The notes: generated from the letters alone by a model not told the origin. A DNA stretch of 64,000 nucleotides from Pedobacter montanisoli (GCF_022809115.1 NZ_JALGBH010000002.1:1057543-1121542), one strand, 5' to 3'; counted from the first letter of the stretch, positions 53,983 to 63,101 are shown. A program made the numbers and translations.

Positions 53983-54270
53983 CTAAGTTTTAAAAGATAA
54001 ACCTGCACTGTTTAATGCTTCCTTTAGCTTAGGTATGCTCGAAATGCCTACACCATGAAACGATAAAATTTCTTTCTCGGTATATTGAGAAAGCATTTCG
54101 AGGGATAAAATACCATGGTTACGTAAAGCCCTTTGAGCCGGAGTGCTTAAAACAGCCAAAAAGCCTTCAGTTATTTTTTGCTCACGATCACATACAGGAC
54201 AAACATTGCAGTTACTACTCTTATCGTACCGATGCCCTTTATCGCATATTTTAAGATTACTGCCTGCCAT
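53983..54270 (-). CDS. Zinc-ribbon plus RNA polymerase alpha-CTD-like protein
   Basis: 95 residues. The N-terminal half has a zinc-ribbon pattern (ICDKGHRYDKSSNCNVCPVC). The C-terminal half (STPAQRALRNHGILSLEMLSQYTEKEILSFHGVGISSIPKLKEAL) matches the helix-hairpin-helix fold of the RNA polymerase alpha C-terminal domain, which binds DNA and regulators. The protein may contact DNA or RNA, but its function is unknown. It starts 7 bp after mutS and overlaps no gene; being in the same operon as mutS is suggestive but not proof of a repair role. Confidence 0.78.
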   Translation of the reverse strand: MAGSNLKICDKGHRYDKSSNCNVCPVCDREQKITEGFLAVLSTPAQRALRNHGILSLEMLSQYTEKEILSFHGVGISSIPKLKEALNSAGLSFKT

Positions 54271-54277
54271 AATTCTG

Positions 54278-56887
54278 CTAATTTTTAATTAAACGCTGAA
54301 TTTCATCTAATTTAAGTAAAGCCTCTACCGGTGTTAAGGTATTTACATCCAGGTTATTTAACGAATCTCTTATTTTAACCAACACGGGATCATCTATGGC
54401 AAACATCTGTAACTGGTAAGCCTGATTCTGTACTTTCTTGATACTGTCTTTGATGCTCTGCCCCTCTGTTCTGTCTATTTCTAAACGCTTTAATATTTCA
54501 TGTGCCCTGCTAATCAGTTTGGAAGGCATACCGGCCATTTTCGCCACATGAATACCAAAACTATGCTCGCTACCACCCGGAACCAGTTTACGCAAAAAGA
54601 TAACCTTATTTTGCATTTCTTTAATAGTTACGTTATAATTTTTGATCCGGCTCATGGTATTTTCCAAATCGTTAAGTTCGTGATAGTGCGTAGCGAAAAG
54701 TGTTTTTGGCCTTGCTGTTGGGTGTTCATGCAAATACTCTGCTATTGCCCAGGCTATGGAAATACCATCATAAGTACTGGTACCGCGACCAATTTCATCT
54801 AACAAGATTAAGCTTCGGTCTGAAATATTATTCAGAATACTTGCTGTTTCATTCATCTCTACCATGAAAGTACTTTCGCCCGATGAAATATTATCTGAAG
54901 CTCCTACCCTGGTAAAAATCTTATCTACGATGCCCAGTTCGGCGGCTTTTGCCGGAACAAAACAACCCATTTGAGCCATCAGTACAATCAGCGCACTTTG
55001 ACGCAAAATAGCAGATTTACCCGACATGTTTGGACCTGTGATCATCATGATCTGCTGGTTATCGTTATCAAGAAATACATCATTGGTGATATATTCTTCA
55101 CCAACAGGCAATTGTTTTTCAATTACAGGGTGACGGCCACCTTTGATATCAATTACTTTCTTGTTATTAAGCTGAGGCTTTACATAGTAATTTTTAGTAG
55201 CCAATCTCGCAAAACACAACAAGACATCTAACTGGGCAACAATATAAGCATTGAGCTGTATAGGTTTGATATAATGCGCTACCTGATACATCAGCTCGTT
55301 GTATAATTTTACTTCTATAGCCTGTATTTTTTCTTCTGCTCCTAATATCTGCTCCTCGTATTCTTTTAGTTCAGGCGTAACATAGCGCTCTGCGTTTACG
55401 AGAGTTTGCTTGCGTATCCAGGTATCGGGTACTTTATCTTTGTGCGTATGGGTTACTTCTAAATAATAGCCAAAAACGTTATTAAAAGATATTTTTAAGG
55501 AAGGAATGCCCGTATTAATGATTTCTCTTTTTTGTATTTCCAGTAAATATTCTTTACCACCAAAAGCAACTTTACGCAGTCTGTCCAGTTCTTCATCTAC
55601 ACCATCGGCAATTACATTACCTTTTGCCAGTAGAGCCGGAGGATCGGCCTGCAATTCTCTTTCCAGTTGTTCTTTGATCTGTGTACATGGATTAAGCTGA
55701 TCGGCCAAAGCTTTGAGGTAAGGACTTTCTGTTTGCTCTGCCAGTGTTTTGATTTCTTCGGTATGGGTAAGTGCTCTTTTAAGTTGCAATAATTCACGTG
55801 GGCCAGCCTTTTGTAATCCAACTTTAGAAATGAGGCGTTCTAAATCGCCTATGGGTTTAATATGAGATTGCATTTCATCAGCCAGATCATTATGCTTTAC
55901 CAAAAACTCAACCATACCTAAACGATCTTGTATAGGTTTAAGTTCTTTAAGCGGCATGATGATCCATTTATGTAATAATCTCGCCCCCATTGGCGTACAG
56001 GTATCATCCAGAATATCAAACAGCGTAACCCCATTATCGTTAGCAGTATGCACCAGCTCTAAATTGCGGATGGTAAACCTGTCTAACCACATGTAACGTT
56101 CTTCTTCTATACGCGATATAGAAGTGATATGCTGTAGATTACGGTGTTCGGTTTCGCCTAAATAATATAAAATTACACCTGCGGCAACTATGCCCTGTGT
56201 AAGTTTATCTACTCCAAAACCTTTTAAAGAGTTTACTTCAAAATGTTTGGTTAAAATTTCATTGGCATAATCTGAGGTAAAAGCCCATTCATCTAAATGG
56301 TAGGTATAGAATTTATCACCAAAAAGCTGTAAAAAATCCTGTCTTTTACTTTTTTGGTAAATGACCTCTGTGGGTTTAAAGCTTTGCAACAGCTTATCTA
56401 CATATTCAGCACTACCTTGTGCTATCAGAAATTCGCCAGTAGAAATATCGCAAAAAGCAACCCCTGTACTACTTTTATCAAGATAAACCGCTGCAAGATA
56501 GTTGTTAGATTTCTGACTAAGGATGTTATCACTGTAAGCTACGCCAGGTGTTACCAGTTCAGTAACTCCCCTCTTTACAATGGTTTTGGTCATTTTAGGA
56601 TCTTCCAACTGATCGCAGATGGCCACCCGTTGTCCGGCTCTTACCAGCTTAGAAAGGTAATTTTCTAAAGAATGGTGCGGAAAACCTGCCAGTTCTAAAG
56701 CCCCGTTAGGACCAGTGCCTCTTTTCGTCAATACAATGCCTAAAATTTGTGCCGTTTTAACGGCGTCCTCTCCAAATGTTTCGTAAAAATCTCCAACCCT
56801 GAATAACAATAATGCACCGGGATATTTTGCCTTGATAGCATTATATTGTTGCATTAAAGGGGTTTCTTTCGTGTTTGCTTTGGCCAA
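54278..56887 (-). CDS. mutS: DNA mismatch repair protein MutS
   Basis: 869 residues. Mismatch-recognition domain with LLFRVGDFYETFGEDA (the Phe-x-Glu wedge), connector, lever and clamp domains, then the ATPase: MITGPNMSGKSAILRQ (Walker A), LILLDEIGRGTSTYDGISIAWA (Walker B and D-loop) and FATHYHELNDLE. The start is uncertain: MAKANTKETPLMQQY is encoded from a TTG (56887-56885), which overlaps a TAATTTTG box; the next ATG is at 56851 and would keep the recognition motif. I keep the longer form because that N-terminus resembles other Bacteroidota MutS. First gene of a probable six-gene operon ending at 51795. Confidence 0.94.
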   Translation of the reverse strand: MAKANTKETPLMQQYNAIKAKYPGALLLFRVGDFYETFGEDAVKTAQILGIVLTKRGTGPNGALELAGFPHHSLENYLSKLVRAGQRVAICDQLEDPKMTKTIVKRGVTELVTPGVAYSDNILSQKSNNYLAAVYLDKSSTGVAFCDISTGEFLIAQGSAEYVDKLLQSFKPTEVIYQKSKRQDFLQLFGDKFYTYHLDEWAFTSDYANEILTKHFEVNSLKGFGVDKLTQGIVAAGVILYYLGETEHRNLQHITSISRIEEERYMWLDRFTIRNLELVHTANDNGVTLFDILDDTCTPMGARLLHKWIIMPLKELKPIQDRLGMVEFLVKHNDLADEMQSHIKPIGDLERLISKVGLQKAGPRELLQLKRALTHTEEIKTLAEQTESPYLKALADQLNPCTQIKEQLERELQADPPALLAKGNVIADGVDEELDRLRKVAFGGKEYLLEIQKREIINTGIPSLKISFNNVFGYYLEVTHTHKDKVPDTWIRKQTLVNAERYVTPELKEYEEQILGAEEKIQAIEVKLYNELMYQVAHYIKPIQLNAYIVAQLDVLLCFARLATKNYYVKPQLNNKKVIDIKGGRHPVIEKQLPVGEEYITNDVFLDNDNQQIMMITGPNMSGKSAILRQSALIVLMAQMGCFVPAKAAELGIVDKIFTRVGASDNISSGESTFMVEMNETASILNNISDRSLILLDEIGRGTSTYDGISIAWAIAEYLHEHPTARPKTLFATHYHELNDLENTMSRIKNYNVTIKEMQNKVIFLRKLVPGGSEHSFGIHVAKMAGMPSKLISRAHEILKRLEIDRTEGQSIKDSIKKVQNQAYQLQMFAIDDPVLVKIRDSLNNLDVNTLTPVEALLKLDEIQRLIKN

Positions 56888-57008
56888 AATTATCCTAATT
56901 TACTTAAGGTGTAAATATACTATCTTAACGTGAAGACACCGTTCTTTGTTGAAAAATTAAGATTGTGGAAAGTACAAGGTTTTGAAAGTCATTTTAAGTA
57001 TGATATTA

Positions 57009-57243
57009 GACTCTGAAACAGCCTGTCCAGATATTTCGGGAAGTTCAGGGTGACACGAACTTGAAAACACCACTGCCTACCTACATTTCGACAGGCTCAA
57101 TGTGACAAAAGGCTCTTGCGATGAGTTCTTAGTTGTCATGCTGAACTTGTTTCAGCATCTTCCTGTTAAATACAGGCACTGAAACAGTCTGTCTCCATAT
57201 TTCTGGAAGTTCAGAGCTTGCTCCGACTTATTAGGAGGTGACG
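57009..57243. repeat. Cluster of four dispersed palindromic repeats
   Basis: The 366-bp gap between mutS and mtaB holds no gene. Copies are at about 57009-57057 (expanded core with CCAGATATTTCGGG), 57083-57108 (TTTCGACAGGCTCAATGTGAC), 57135-57160 (GTCATGCTGAA...TTCAGCATC) and 57177-57243 (expanded and degenerate, ending GGAGGTGACG). Confidence 0.8.
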
Positions 57244-57253
57244 CTATGATTTT

Positions 57254-58573
57254 TTAGTGGTGATATACCGTTTCGGGTTCTGCAACTTCCACCTCTCCTT
57301 CGGCGCTCAATGCAAGCAGTTTAACCTCTTTCACTTCATTTACCATTACAGGATCGTACTTGGCCTTTACTTTTACATAGTTTTGCGTAAAACCATGCAT
57401 AAAACCGTCTTTCTGATCATCTTCAAATAAAACAAAAGCATTTTTACCGATCTGATCTTGATAAAATGCTCTTCTTTTCTTATCAGAAAGAATGTGCAGC
57501 ATTTTATTGCGTTCAAAACGGGTACCTCCGGCAACTTTGCCTTTCATTTCAGCCGCTTCTGTATTTTCTCTTTCTGAATAAGTAAATACATGTAGATATG
57601 AAATATCCAGGCCATTCAGAAACTCATAAGTATCTAAGAAATCTTCCTGCGTTTCGCCCGGAAAACCTACAATAACATCCACACCTATACAGCAATGCGG
57701 CATTACCTCTTTGATCTTAGCCACCCGTTCTGTATAAAGCTCACGACGGTAACGGCGTTTCATTAAACCTAATATCTTGTTTGAACCCGATTGCAAAGGA
57801 ATATGGAAATGTGGCACAAAACGTTTCGATTGTGCTACAAACTCAATAATATCATTACTTAACAGATTAGGTTCAATAGAAGAGATCCGAATTCTTTCTA
57901 TGCCCTCCACTTCGTCAAGTGCTTTAACCAGATCAAAAAAACGATCTTCTCTTTCGCCATTCCTGATCCCAAAATCGCCTAAATTAACTCCGGTAAGTAC
58001 AATTTCTTTTACGCCACTTTCGGCAATCTGTTTTGCTTTGGCCAATACGTTTTCAATGGTATCGCTACGGCTTGCACCTCTAGCTAACGGAATGGTACAA
58101 TAAGTACAAGGATAATCACATCCATCCTGCACTTTTAAAAAAGTACGAGTTCTATCGCCAATAGAATAAGCTGCAATAAAATTATGGTTTACTTTTTCTA
58201 TTTCCTGCTGATGTACAACGGCTTTAGGCTGTTTGGTTAAATCAGAAATGAACTCTACAATCCTGAATTTTTCGGCAGCACCTAAAACCATATCTACGCC
58301 TTCTATCTCGGCAATTTCCTGTGGTTTTAGCTGCGCATAACAACCTACAATGGTTACATAGGCCTGCGGCGAATATTTAAGTGCTTCTTTAACTACTTTT
58401 CTGCATTTCTTATCAGCATGGTCTGTTACTGAACAGGTATTGATCACATATACATCTGCTCTTTCAGTAAACTCAACTACACGGTAACCGGCATCGGTAA
58501 ATAAACGCCCGATGGTTGAAGTTTCAGAGAAATTCAACTTACAGCCTAAGGTATAAAATGCAACTTTTTTCAT
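57254..58573 (-). CDS. mtaB: tRNA t6A37 methylthiotransferase MtaB
   Basis: 439 residues from MKKVAFYTLGCKLNFSE (start 58573); a longer frame begins 27 codons upstream but lies before the promoter box. Radical-SAM methylthiotransferase making ms2t6A in tRNA. N-terminal cluster Cys in TLGCKLN, NTCSVTDHADKKC and VGCYAQL; radical-SAM cluster CDYPCTYC; and GVNLGDFGI, HFHIPLQSGSNKILGLMKRRY and VDVIVGFPGETQEDF. The C-terminal TRAM-like region follows. The LGCKLNF opening favours MtaB over MiaB. The -7 box ends 8 nt before the ATG. Confidence 0.93.
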   Translation of the reverse strand: MKKVAFYTLGCKLNFSETSTIGRLFTDAGYRVVEFTERADVYVINTCSVTDHADKKCRKVVKEALKYSPQAYVTIVGCYAQLKPQEIAEIEGVDMVLGAAEKFRIVEFISDLTKQPKAVVHQQEIEKVNHNFIAAYSIGDRTRTFLKVQDGCDYPCTYCTIPLARGASRSDTIENVLAKAKQIAESGVKEIVLTGVNLGDFGIRNGEREDRFFDLVKALDEVEGIERIRISSIEPNLLSNDIIEFVAQSKRFVPHFHIPLQSGSNKILGLMKRRYRRELYTERVAKIKEVMPHCCIGVDVIVGFPGETQEDFLDTYEFLNGLDISYLHVFTYSERENTEAAEMKGKVAGGTRFERNKMLHILSDKKRRAFYQDQIGKNAFVLFEDDQKDGFMHGFTQNYVKVKAKYDPVMVNEVKEVKLLALSAEGEVEVAEPETVYHH

Positions 58574-58581
58574 TAAGGCAG

Positions 58582-58589
58582 CAAAGATA
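58582..58589 (-). promoter_or_regulatory. TAnnTTTG -7 box for mtaB
   Basis: TATCTTTG on the minus strand ends 8 nt before the ATG at 58573, predicting a leaderless or near-leaderless transcript and supporting the shorter start. Confidence 0.55.
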
Positions 58590-58668
58590 CAAAATTTGGT
58601 TTTACTAAGGGTCTTTAAGCAATAGCAATGTAAATCCTTACAATTTGATTGCAAGAAACTCTCTTTAC

Positions 58669-59235
58669 TTACTCATTCCAACGATAACTTTCCTTTTCCA
58701 AGCCTGCCAGATCTATTACCCTGTCAACCACAGTTTGCGCCAGTTCTTCAATGGTTTTGGGCAAACTGTAAAAAGATGGTACAGCCGGACAGACAATTCC
58801 ACCTGCTTCGGTTACCGTTTTCATATTTTGTAAATGGATAAGATTAAAAGGCGTATCCCTAACAACCGTAATCAATTTTCTCCGTTCTTTTAAAATTACA
58901 TCGGCAGCACGGGTAATCAAATCATTGGAGATACCATGTGCTATTCGGCCTATTGTACCCATTGAGCATGGTATAATGATCATGGTATCATACTTTGCAG
59001 AGCCTGATGCAAAAGGCGCATTAAAATCCATTTTATGGTAAAAAGTAAATGGATATTGCTGATAGCTTATATCATTAAGCTCTGTTTCCCAAACCTGTTT
59101 GGCGTTATCAGACATAACCACTGCTACACGGTCGATCTGGGCTTCTAATTTTAGAAAAGCATCTAACAATAACTTGGCATAAATTGAACCGCTTGCGCCG
59201 GTTATGGCTACTATGATTTTTTTCTTTTTCAGCAT
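58669..59235 (-). CDS. ubiX: Flavin prenyltransferase UbiX
   Basis: 188 residues making prenylated FMN, the cofactor of UbiD-type decarboxylases. It begins IIVAITGASGSIYAKLLLDAF (FMN-binding loop), then VVMSDNAKQVWETEL, MIIIPCSMGTIGRIAHGISNDLITRAADV (the conserved PCSM.T and SNDL) and TVVRDTPFNLIHLQNM. No UbiD homologue is in the window. Its own promoter box lies just before the ATG; a possible small-RNA unit with terminator lies directly upstream. Confidence 0.94.
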   Translation of the reverse strand: MLKKKKIIVAITGASGSIYAKLLLDAFLKLEAQIDRVAVVMSDNAKQVWETELNDISYQQYPFTFYHKMDFNAPFASGSAKYDTMIIIPCSMGTIGRIAHGISNDLITRAADVILKERRKLITVVRDTPFNLIHLQNMKTVTEAGGIVCPAVPSFYSLPKTIEELAQTVVDRVIDLAGLEKESYRWNE

Positions 59236-59242
59236 GATAATG

Positions 59243-59250
59243 CAAAGATA
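59243..59250 (-). promoter_or_regulatory. TAnnTTTG -7 box for ubiX
   Basis: TATCTTTG on the minus strand ends 7 nt before the ubiX ATG at 59235 and starts just after the upstream terminator hairpin. Confidence 0.55.
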
Positions 59251-59261
59251 AAATTAAGCCA

Positions 59262-59342
59262 CAAAAAAGGGCCAGAAAACTTGTTTCTGACCCTACATCT
59301 ACCTATGAAAAACATACCCCCGAAAGGGTAAGCTCAAAAGTA
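59262..59342 (-). ncRNA. Candidate small RNA unit (promoter box to terminator)
   Basis: Minus strand: TACTTTTG (59342-59335) matches the -7 box and predicts a start near 59329. About 65 nt later a hairpin (GGGUCAGAAA...UUUCUGGCCC, 59293-59269) is followed by six T residues. One plus-strand C-A mismatch in the stem becomes a G-U pair on the minus strand, which favours that orientation. A CCCTTTCGGGGG hairpin-forming stretch lies in the body. No convincing reading frame is enclosed. An attenuated leader of ubiX is the alternative. The rest of this gap (59343-59568) is AT-rich, with no gene seen. Confidence 0.4.
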
Positions 59343-59568
59343 ACTAATTTTTTCTTAGATAATAAAACTTAGAGTAGTATTTTTTCAAAAAAAGAGTTTG
59401 TGTAACAAAAATTTGACAAACAATATTTATTTTAATTTGTCTTTAAAAGCTACTTAAAACAGGTATCAAAATCTTTTTTGCGTTTAATTGCTGTCCTTTC
59501 AAACTTATTGCAGAGAATTTTGTTGCATTTAAGGACTTGTTTATTGCCTTAAATATAAGATATTACTG

Positions 59569-60111
59569 ATGAAAAAAAGACTTCTCATAACCGGAGGCAT
59601 TTTTGCCCTTGCTGCTGCTGTTATTCTTTTAAAATCTAAACGTACTATTCCAAAAGGTGTAAAAGCCGTAGAAAACTTTGATCAGGCAAAATATTTAGGC
59701 AAATGGTTTGAAATTGCCCGTTTAGATCACAGATTTGAAAAAAACCAGACTTATGTAACTGCTCAGTATGATCTGAATGCCGATGGCAGTATTAAAGTAA
59801 CCAACAGCGGGTTTGATACCAAAAAAAATAGAGAAAGATCTGTTGTGGGAAAAGCCAGGTTTGTAAAAGATGAACATACCGGTATGTTAGAGGTTTCTTT
59901 CTTTGGCCCGTTTTATTCGGGTTATAATGTTATTGCTATTGATAAAGATTATAAATATGCTTTAGTTGCCGGTAAAAACCGCGATTATTTATGGCTGCTT
60001 TCAAGAGAAGGCACGATGCCTAAAAACGTAATTAACAATTACTTGAAAATTGCCGAAAATGCCGGATATAACATTTCTAAACTGCTGTGGACACCGCCGC
60101 AGGTAAAATAA
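59569..60111 (+). CDS. Lipocalin-family protein (Blc-like)
   Basis: 180 residues with an N-terminal hydrophobic anchor or signal (LLITGGIFALAAAVILLKS). The lipocalin signature GKWFEIARLDHRFE is at about 44-57, followed by the eight-strand barrel (VTAQYDLNADGSIKV, MLEVSFFGPFYSGYNVIAID) and the second signature with DYLWLLSREGTMP. Bacterial Blc-type lipocalins bind lipids at the envelope and are often stress-induced. No lipobox Cys is visible, so it is probably held by the N-terminal helix rather than by lipid. Stands alone. Confidence 0.88.
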   Translation: MKKRLLITGGIFALAAAVILLKSKRTIPKGVKAVENFDQAKYLGKWFEIARLDHRFEKNQTYVTAQYDLNADGSIKVTNSGFDTKKNRERSVVGKARFVKDEHTGMLEVSFFGPFYSGYNVIAIDKDYKYALVAGKNRDYLWLLSREGTMPKNVINNYLKIAENAGYNISKLLWTPPQVK

Positions 60112-60273
60112 TAAGATCTCTTACCGGTTACTTCTTTAATTCTACTATTTTTCTTTACCCATTTATATAGAATAATTGAGATAGGATCCTATTTCTTATT
60201 TACTCCATATTTTATAATTTTTTAAATCATTACATAAGCTGTAACTTGTATTCCAAATCTTACTAAATAAAGT

Positions 60274-60987
60274 ATGCTGGAAGAAATTAACCTCGAGAAT
60301 GTATTTGTAATTGATATAGAAACAGTTCCGCAGGAAGAGCATTTTCAAAACCTCTCTCCTTTGTTGCAACAATTATGGACAGACAAAACACAATATATAC
60401 GTAAGGAACTGCATAGCGCAGAAGATTTTTATGAAAGGGCTGGTATCTGGGCAGAATTTGGCAAGATTATTTGCATTAGTGTAGGGTTCTATCATTTAAA
60501 AAAACATGAGATGCATTTGCGTATCAGTTCATTTTATGGCAATGATGAAAAAGAGGTCTTAACACAGTTTGTTACGCTGCTTGGTAAACAAAGCAAGAAA
60601 TTGTTGTTGTGCGCACATAATGGTAAAGAATTTGATTTTCCTTTTTTGTGCCGCCGGATGCTGATCAATGGCCTTCCTATCCCTCATCAATTGCAAATAT
60701 CAGGTAAAAAACCTTGGGAAATTAACCATATAGATACCATGGAATTATGGAAATTTGGCGATTATAAGCACTATACTTCTTTAAACCTATTGGCTACTAT
60801 TTTTAACATTCCTACATCTAAAGACGATATTGACGGCAGTATGGTTAAAGAGGTTTATTACAAAGAAAAGAACCTAGAGCGAATTGTAACCTATTGCCAG
60901 AAAGATGTAATTACCACTGCACAAATTTTGTTACGTTTTAAAGGATCAGATACAATTAAGGAAGAAAATATTACCTTAGTAAAGTGA
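60274..60987 (+). CDS. Predicted 3'-5' exonuclease, PolB-related
   Basis: 237 residues. DEDDy-type exonuclease motifs: FVIDIETVPQ (Exo I), AHNGKEFDFPFLCRRM (Exo II) and IVTYCQKDVITTAQILLRF (Exo III, Tyr and Asp). The domain resembles the exonuclease domain of family-B DNA polymerases, but no polymerase domain is attached. The middle WAEFGKIICISVGF is also typical of this family. Probably a DNA or RNA repair/processing nuclease in the cytoplasm. Its stop overlaps the ATG of the ABC ATPase gene (TGATG). Confidence 0.86.
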   Translation: MLEEINLENVFVIDIETVPQEEHFQNLSPLLQQLWTDKTQYIRKELHSAEDFYERAGIWAEFGKIICISVGFYHLKKHEMHLRISSFYGNDEKEVLTQFVTLLGKQSKKLLLCAHNGKEFDFPFLCRRMLINGLPIPHQLQISGKKPWEINHIDTMELWKFGDYKHYTSLNLLATIFNIPTSKDDIDGSMVKEVYYKEKNLERIVTYCQKDVITTAQILLRFKGSDTIKEENITLVK

Positions 60988-62693
60988 TGTTGAACATAAA
61001 GAAATTAGCCGTTCAGTTTTATAACCAGGAAGAAAAAACATGGTTTGAAGCTGTTCATCATATTGATTTTAAATTAGATAAAGGTAAAGTACTGGGCATT
61101 GTGGGTGAATCTGGTTCAGGTAAATCTGTAACCAGTTTTTCTATTATGCGCTTACACGATGCCAAAAACACGCAGATTAAGGGCGAAATTAATTTTGAGC
61201 AGATAGATTTGTTGCATCTTAGCGATGATGAAATCAGAAAATACCGTGGCAACAAAATCGCCATGATTTTTCAGGAACCCATGACATCGCTCAATCCTGT
61301 TTTTACCTGTGGCTATCAGGTACAGGAAGCCATAATGTTACATCGTAAGGTAAGTAAAGAAGAGGCTAAAAAACAAACTATAGATTTGTTCAAAGAAGTT
61401 CAGTTACCACGCCCTGAACAAATTTTTGACAGTTACCCTCACCAGCTTTCAGGTGGACAAAAGCAAAGGGTAATGATCGCGATGGCATTGAGCTGCAACC
61501 CTGAATTGCTAATTGCCGACGAACCTACCACCGCATTAGATGTTACGGTGCAAAAAACCATATTAGAGCTTTTATTACGTCTTAAGAATGAGCGTAATAT
61601 GGCTATGATTTTTATTACACATGATTTAGGTGTGATCAGTGAAATAGCTGATAATCTGCTGGTGATGTACAAAGGTAACGTGGTAGAACAAGGACCTGCA
61701 AAGCAATTATTTGAAAATCCGCAGCACGCTTATACCAAAGGATTATTGGCTTGTAAACCTTCCCCTAAAAGACAGCTAAAAAAATTACCTACAGTTGCCG
61801 ATTTTTTAAACCAAACCGAAAACGTAGAATTGCAGCATTTACTGGCCGAAAATCAGATTACACCTGCAGAAATTAATGAGCGGAGAAGCCTGCTTTATGC
61901 ACAAAAACCTTTAATTGAAGTTAAAAATTTATGCACCTGGTATCCGATAAAACAAGGTTTATTCAGCAAAGCAAAAAACTATGTAAAAGCTGTTGATGAC
62001 ATTAGTTTTGATGTTTTTCCAGGAGAAACATTAGGATTGGTTGGCGAATCTGGCTGTGGTAAAACTACTTTAGGCAGAACAATTCTACGCTTAATTGAAC
62101 CTACTTCTGGTCAGATTGTTTATGATGGCAATGACATTACCCATTTAGACAAAAAATCGTTACGTAAACTAAGGCGTGATATACAGATCATTTTCCAAGA
62201 CCCTTACTCTTCTTTGAACCCACGTTTAACCGTTGGACAGTCTATTATGGAACCTTTGCAGGTACACCATATTTTTAGCAATGACGAAGAACGGAAAGCC
62301 CATGTGATCCATCTTTTAGAAAAAGTAAATCTTGGCGCTGAACATTTTAACCGTTATCCGCATGAGTTTTCGGGCGGACAGCGTCAGCGTATCGTTATTG
62401 CGAGAGCTTTGGCCTTAAAACCAAAATTTATCATTTGTGATGAGTCTGTTTCTGCCCTCGATGTTTCGGTACAGGCACAAGTATTGAACTTATTGCGGGA
62501 TCTGCAACAGGAATTTGGCTTAACTTATATCTTTATTTCGCATGATCTGGCTGTAGTTAAACATATTTCAGACCGGATGATCATTATGAACAAGGGCAAA
62601 ATAGAAGAACAAGGTTTTCCAGATGAAATTTACCATCAGCCTAAAGCGGCTTATACGCAAAAGCTAATCAATGCCATACCGGGTAATTTTTGA
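60987..62693 (+). CDS. ABC transporter ATPase with two fused domains (DppD-DppF/YejF-like)
   Basis: 568 residues with two complete ATPase domains. First: Walker [12 protein letters not shown], signature [15 protein letters not shown], Walker [14 protein letters not shown]. Second (from about residue 310): [40 protein letters not shown]. The segments following each ([33 protein letters not shown]) are oligopeptide-permease-type C-terminal regions. It would energise di/oligopeptide import, but no permease or binding protein is adjacent. ATG 60987 is preferred over the in-frame GTG three bases earlier. Confidence 0.92.
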   Translation: MLNIKKLAVQFYNQEEKTWFEAVHHIDFKLDKGKVLGIVGESGSGKSVTSFSIMRLHDAKNTQIKGEINFEQIDLLHLSDDEIRKYRGNKIAMIFQEPMTSLNPVFTCGYQVQEAIMLHRKVSKEEAKKQTIDLFKEVQLPRPEQIFDSYPHQLSGGQKQRVMIAMALSCNPELLIADEPTTALDVTVQKTILELLLRLKNERNMAMIFITHDLGVISEIADNLLVMYKGNVVEQGPAKQLFENPQHAYTKGLLACKPSPKRQLKKLPTVADFLNQTENVELQHLLAENQITPAEINERRSLLYAQKPLIEVKNLCTWYPIKQGLFSKAKNYVKAVDDISFDVFPGETLGLVGESGCGKTTLGRTILRLIEPTSGQIVYDGNDITHLDKKSLRKLRRDIQIIFQDPYSSLNPRLTVGQSIMEPLQVHHIFSNDEERKAHVIHLLEKVNLGAEHFNRYPHEFSGGQRQRIVIARALALKPKFIICDESVSALDVSVQAQVLNLLRDLQQEFGLTYIFISHDLAVVKHISDRMIIMNKGKIEEQGFPDEIYHQPKAAYTQKLINAIPGNF

Positions 62694-62703
62694 TTCAAAA
62701 TTT

Positions 62704-63030
62704 GTCATGCTGAGCTTGTTTCAGTACCGGGTAAAGGATTCGTCATCCTGAATTTAGTTCAGCATCTTTTATTGTATACTATTAGAAATATAGACTCTGA
62801 AATAAATTACCTTCAGTGAACTCGCTTAGCTCGGTTTGCTTTGCAGCAATAAAGATGCGTCATGCTGAACTTGTTTCAGCATCTCAATAACAAACTATGG
62901 AATAAACAGTCCCTGAAATAATTCCGATAGCTATCGGAACAGGGTGACGTACTAATTTAAAGATGACGTTAAAACAAAATTCGTCATACTGAACTTCCCG
63001 AATTGTCGGGACGGGCTGTTTGAGCATCTT
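62704..63030. repeat. Cluster of six dispersed palindromic repeats
   Basis: The 428-bp gap before mnmA holds no gene. Copies are at about 62704-62727, 62741-62768, 62793-62820, 62858-62884, 62909-62949 and 62981-63030. The fifth and sixth carry enlarged cores (CCGATAGCTATCGG; CCCGAATTGTCGGGA). Confidence 0.82.
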
Positions 63031-63093
63031 ATATAGCTGAGGTTTTTTACATTAACAAGACTGGTAAGCTATAAGGCATAACACTATTAATTG

Positions 63094-63101
63094 TAACTTT
63101 G
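63094..63101 (+). promoter_or_regulatory. TAnnTTTG -7 box for mnmA
   Basis: TAACTTTG, 20 nt upstream of the mnmA ATG, immediately after the repeat cluster. Confidence 0.45.

Noticed and set aside
58574..58654. Upstream extension of mtaB by 27 codons
   Set aside because: It reads through the promoter box and is Cys-rich in a way unlike MtaB; the start at 58573 gives the family N-terminus.
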